Assembly (NCBI GenBank): GCA_949751835.1 | Contig: CATKHK010000015.1 | Location: 1 to 64,000, forward strand | Reading direction: 5' to 3' | DNA from: Blepharisma japonicum | Lineage: Eukaryota; Ciliophora; Heterotrichea; Heterotrichida; Blepharismidae | Length of the DNA stretch: 64,000 bases | Shown: positions 62,301 to 64,000 of the stretch, piece after piece | Numbering within the stretch: position 1 is the stretch's first letter | Layout of the letters: each line of letters begins with the position of its first letter | Program-made: the position numbers and the translations under genes | Notes under the pieces: model-generated | What the model saw: only the letters and a program-made list of their open reading frames with translations | Databases searched by the model: none | Told to the model about the DNA's origin: nothing

Positions 62301-62972
62301 ACCTGCAAGCTTATAAGAGGAGTCTGCTTGCTTAGCACTTTGCTCAAGCCCTGAATTCGATAAGAAAAAGCCTGCTACAATTGCTGGCCCAAAACATAAG
62401 CAAAATAATTGAATTTGGCATCCTCTGACAAGTCCTATGATGAAAGCAGCAAAAATCATGCTTATTGTGAATATTAAAACAACGACTTTGTCACCTGTTG
62501 CCCTTTCGATGCTCAATGTTTCTGTTGTCACAGACTGAGGAAGTTCTGCAACCTGTCTTAAGTCAAACCATCCAGGGTCACAGCCCATAATAGCCTTAAA
62601 GTAATGGATTCTATATTGGTAAGATTGTCTTGCACCGACATTTACAAAACAGCTTACAGCTAAATATCCACAGCACATGAATACAAAGCCACTTGCAGTA
62701 AGTTCATATGCTACTACTTTCGCCTTATCATAAAACTCATTCGCTGTTGTCCCTGGGCCCATAGAGCCAAAAAAGTCTCCCATGAAATAAAAAAAGAGAG
62801 GCTGCAATGCTCCCATCCCCATTGATGCACATACCCCGACGAAAATTAGAAAATAATCATATTTGGTGGCATATATATAGAGATCTTTAAGAGAAGCTTT
62901 GGGCTTATCCTTCAGATTCTCTCTTGTACTTTGAGTCTCAAAAGGCTTTTCTTCGTCTTCCTCAACTTTCAT
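59325..62972 (-). CDS. ABCB-type (P-glycoprotein-like) full ABC transporter
   Basis: 1,215 residues in a TMD-NBD-TMD-NBD layout, with one TGA Trp (residue 301). NBD1: Walker A GSTGSGKST at about 404-412, Q-loop SQEP near 451, LSGGQ at 508-512, Walker B ILLLDE near 530. Its H-loop reads RITIAQNLL, with Gln near 564 replacing the conserved His. NBD2: GRTGSGKST at 1012-1020, GQEP near 1059, LSGGQ at 1117-1121, ILIFDE near 1140, IAHRLKTI with His near 1173. Such exporters move lipids or hydrophobic compounds out of the cytosol; the substrate here is unknown. The asymmetric sites suggest one canonical and one weak ATPase site. It is probably in the plasma membrane or an organelle membrane. Confidence 0.92.
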
Positions 62973-63554
62973 TTTATTGGTGAAATTTTTGTGATGTATA
63001 AATCAACAAGAATTTAATTGATGACGAAGGCAGAAAATATGAGAGAATTAATTTAAAAAGAGGCATTTTTGGCATCTATGAAAATGAGTAAAAGGATTTT
63101 ATATCTTTCTGGATATTTTGAAAAAATATAAGAAAGAAGTCAATATTGAGTATAAAGAAGCTAAATATCTATGAAAAGCGTCATTTTAAACCGAATAATT
63201 TTTGATTTTTTCTCTTTTTAATTTATAGTTCTAGAAATGGCTTCATATTTATAGTCGATAAATAATTATAATAAATTGATGAATTTGAGGCCAAAATTTA
63301 CTAAATTTTAAAAGAGATTTAAATCAAAGCTAAATTTTATTTGATTATAGTTTATTTTCATGGATCTAATTTAAATATTGCTATATTTTACTTAATCTTA
63401 ATCTTTAAATTAAAATAAAAATATTGGTAAGAAGCTTATTATATTTATTATATTCCATAATAACAATTTTAATATTAAGTTAACTAGTAAAAAATAGATA
63501 AGCTAAAGCTACATTTTTTTAACAGTTAATTAAAATTTACTATAAATTAATGAT
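62973..63554. other. AT-rich region upstream of the ABC transporter
   Basis: Very AT-rich, no coding or RNA signature seen. The transporter promoter presumably lies at its left edge. Confidence 0.4.
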
Positions 63555-63562
63555 ATAGAAAA

Positions 63563-63599
63563 TTCCTGAGGATAGTAAATTTGGCGCTATCCTCAGGAA
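63563..63599. repeat. Perfect 13-bp inverted repeat (hairpin)
   Basis: Arms TTCCTGAGGATAG (63563-63575) and CTATCCTCAGGAA (63587-63599), 11-nt loop. The arms are GC-richer than the surrounding AT-rich DNA. It could be a structured RNA end, a terminator-like element or a protein site. Confidence 0.7.
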
Positions 63600-63668
63600 A
63601 CGAAAATAATAAATTTTTTAATCTCTTTCCATAATGCTCATTTACTACATTTTGATTTTGATGCTAAG

Positions 63669-63762
63669 ATGGGCATAAAATGACAGAAAAGCCCATTATT
63701 GCCTAAGACAACCTCTAGGATGATTGAGCATTTCTCAAGCACTAATTGAGTGTATCTTAGGC
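63669..63762. other. Cluster of further short inverted repeats
   Basis: A 6-bp stem (ATGGGC 63669-63674 with GCCCAT 63691-63696) is followed by an 8-bp stem (GCCTAAGA 63701-63708 with TCTTAGGC 63755-63762). The latter encloses two small hairpins (TTGAG/CTCAA and CACT/AGTG). The layout resembles a three-way junction. A minus-strand open frame of about 78 codons (63932 to about 63698, TGA = Trp) overlaps it, so coding debris is the alternative. Confidence 0.35.
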
Positions 63763-64000
63763 TCAAAGTTTCCACCTTGAGAAAGTCTTTTTATAATGCT
63801 AGCAAAGTTAAATACAATTTGAAATGTTTTTCTAAAAAGTGGATAATTTTTATAAATAAGAGAAAAGTTGCAATAAATAAAAATTGCTTTAAATGAATCA
63901 AATGAACTCAATAATTTCAACTTGTAATTCATATTCTACTTATATCAGAAATTCCAACTATTTGAATATTTCAGCAAATTAACTATTTTCGAACCAGTAA

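Overview
The window reads as nuclear DNA of a heterotrich ciliate, most likely Blepharisma or a close relative. It is AT-rich and gene-dense. Long conserved reading frames are interrupted only by TGA at positions where homologues or in-window paralogues have Trp, so TGA = Trp and TAA/TAG = stop. Two genes carry spliceable 15-nt and 16-nt GT...AG introns at the same protein position, the tiny intron size known from heterotrichs. With TGA read as Trp, many short frames join into complete genes.

Region by region. 1-4.6 kb is a graveyard of host-gene relics: a coiled-coil protein, a SEC63 (J-domain) copy, a TPR protein and histone H2B. 4.7-17.5 kb holds members of a kelch-like family. One is a protein kinase fused to coiled coil and kelch, and one has a B-box-like zinc finger, coiled coil and kelch. 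Two are short kelch-only proteins. This stretch also holds several relics, an HMG-box relic and a decayed non-LTR retrotransposon (minus strand, about 12.5-14.8 kb) next to an 11-bp minisatellite. 17.5-19.7 kb is non-coding. 19.7-32.9 kb is one 4,393-residue surface receptor: signal peptide, about 3,000 residues of Cys-rich repeats, a REJ/PKD-like stalk, a GPS-like segment and five membrane spans. 33.0-41.9 kb holds a cluster of secreted beta-propeller proteins with an EDPR/EDGR motif (four genes plus one relic, laid out as duplicated divergent pairs) and a putative lumenal methyltransferase. 43.8-49.4 kb is a second receptor of the same design, 1,851 residues, with an unrelated repeat block. 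49.7-53.3 kb is a tandem pair of zinc-finger/coiled-coil/kelch genes. 54.5-55.8 kb holds a polyubiquitin gene with an aberrant third unit and a decayed second copy. 56.2-57.1 kb encodes a cathepsin B-like protein lacking the catalytic Cys and His. 57.2-59.3 kb holds two head-to-tail zinc-finger/coiled-coil/RING-like genes. 59.3-63.0 kb is a full-length ABCB-type transporter. The last kilobase is AT-rich with a strong hairpin.

How the parts may fit: the two heavily sequon-bearing receptors bracket the propeller/methyltransferase cluster, so this may be a cell-surface glycoprotein locus (inference). The intracellular zinc-finger, kelch, kinase and RING genes look like one family built by module shuffling. 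A recurrent pattern is that dead gene copies carry TAA/TAG where Gln is expected, while intact genes never do. All identifications come from reading the sequence; no database search was run.
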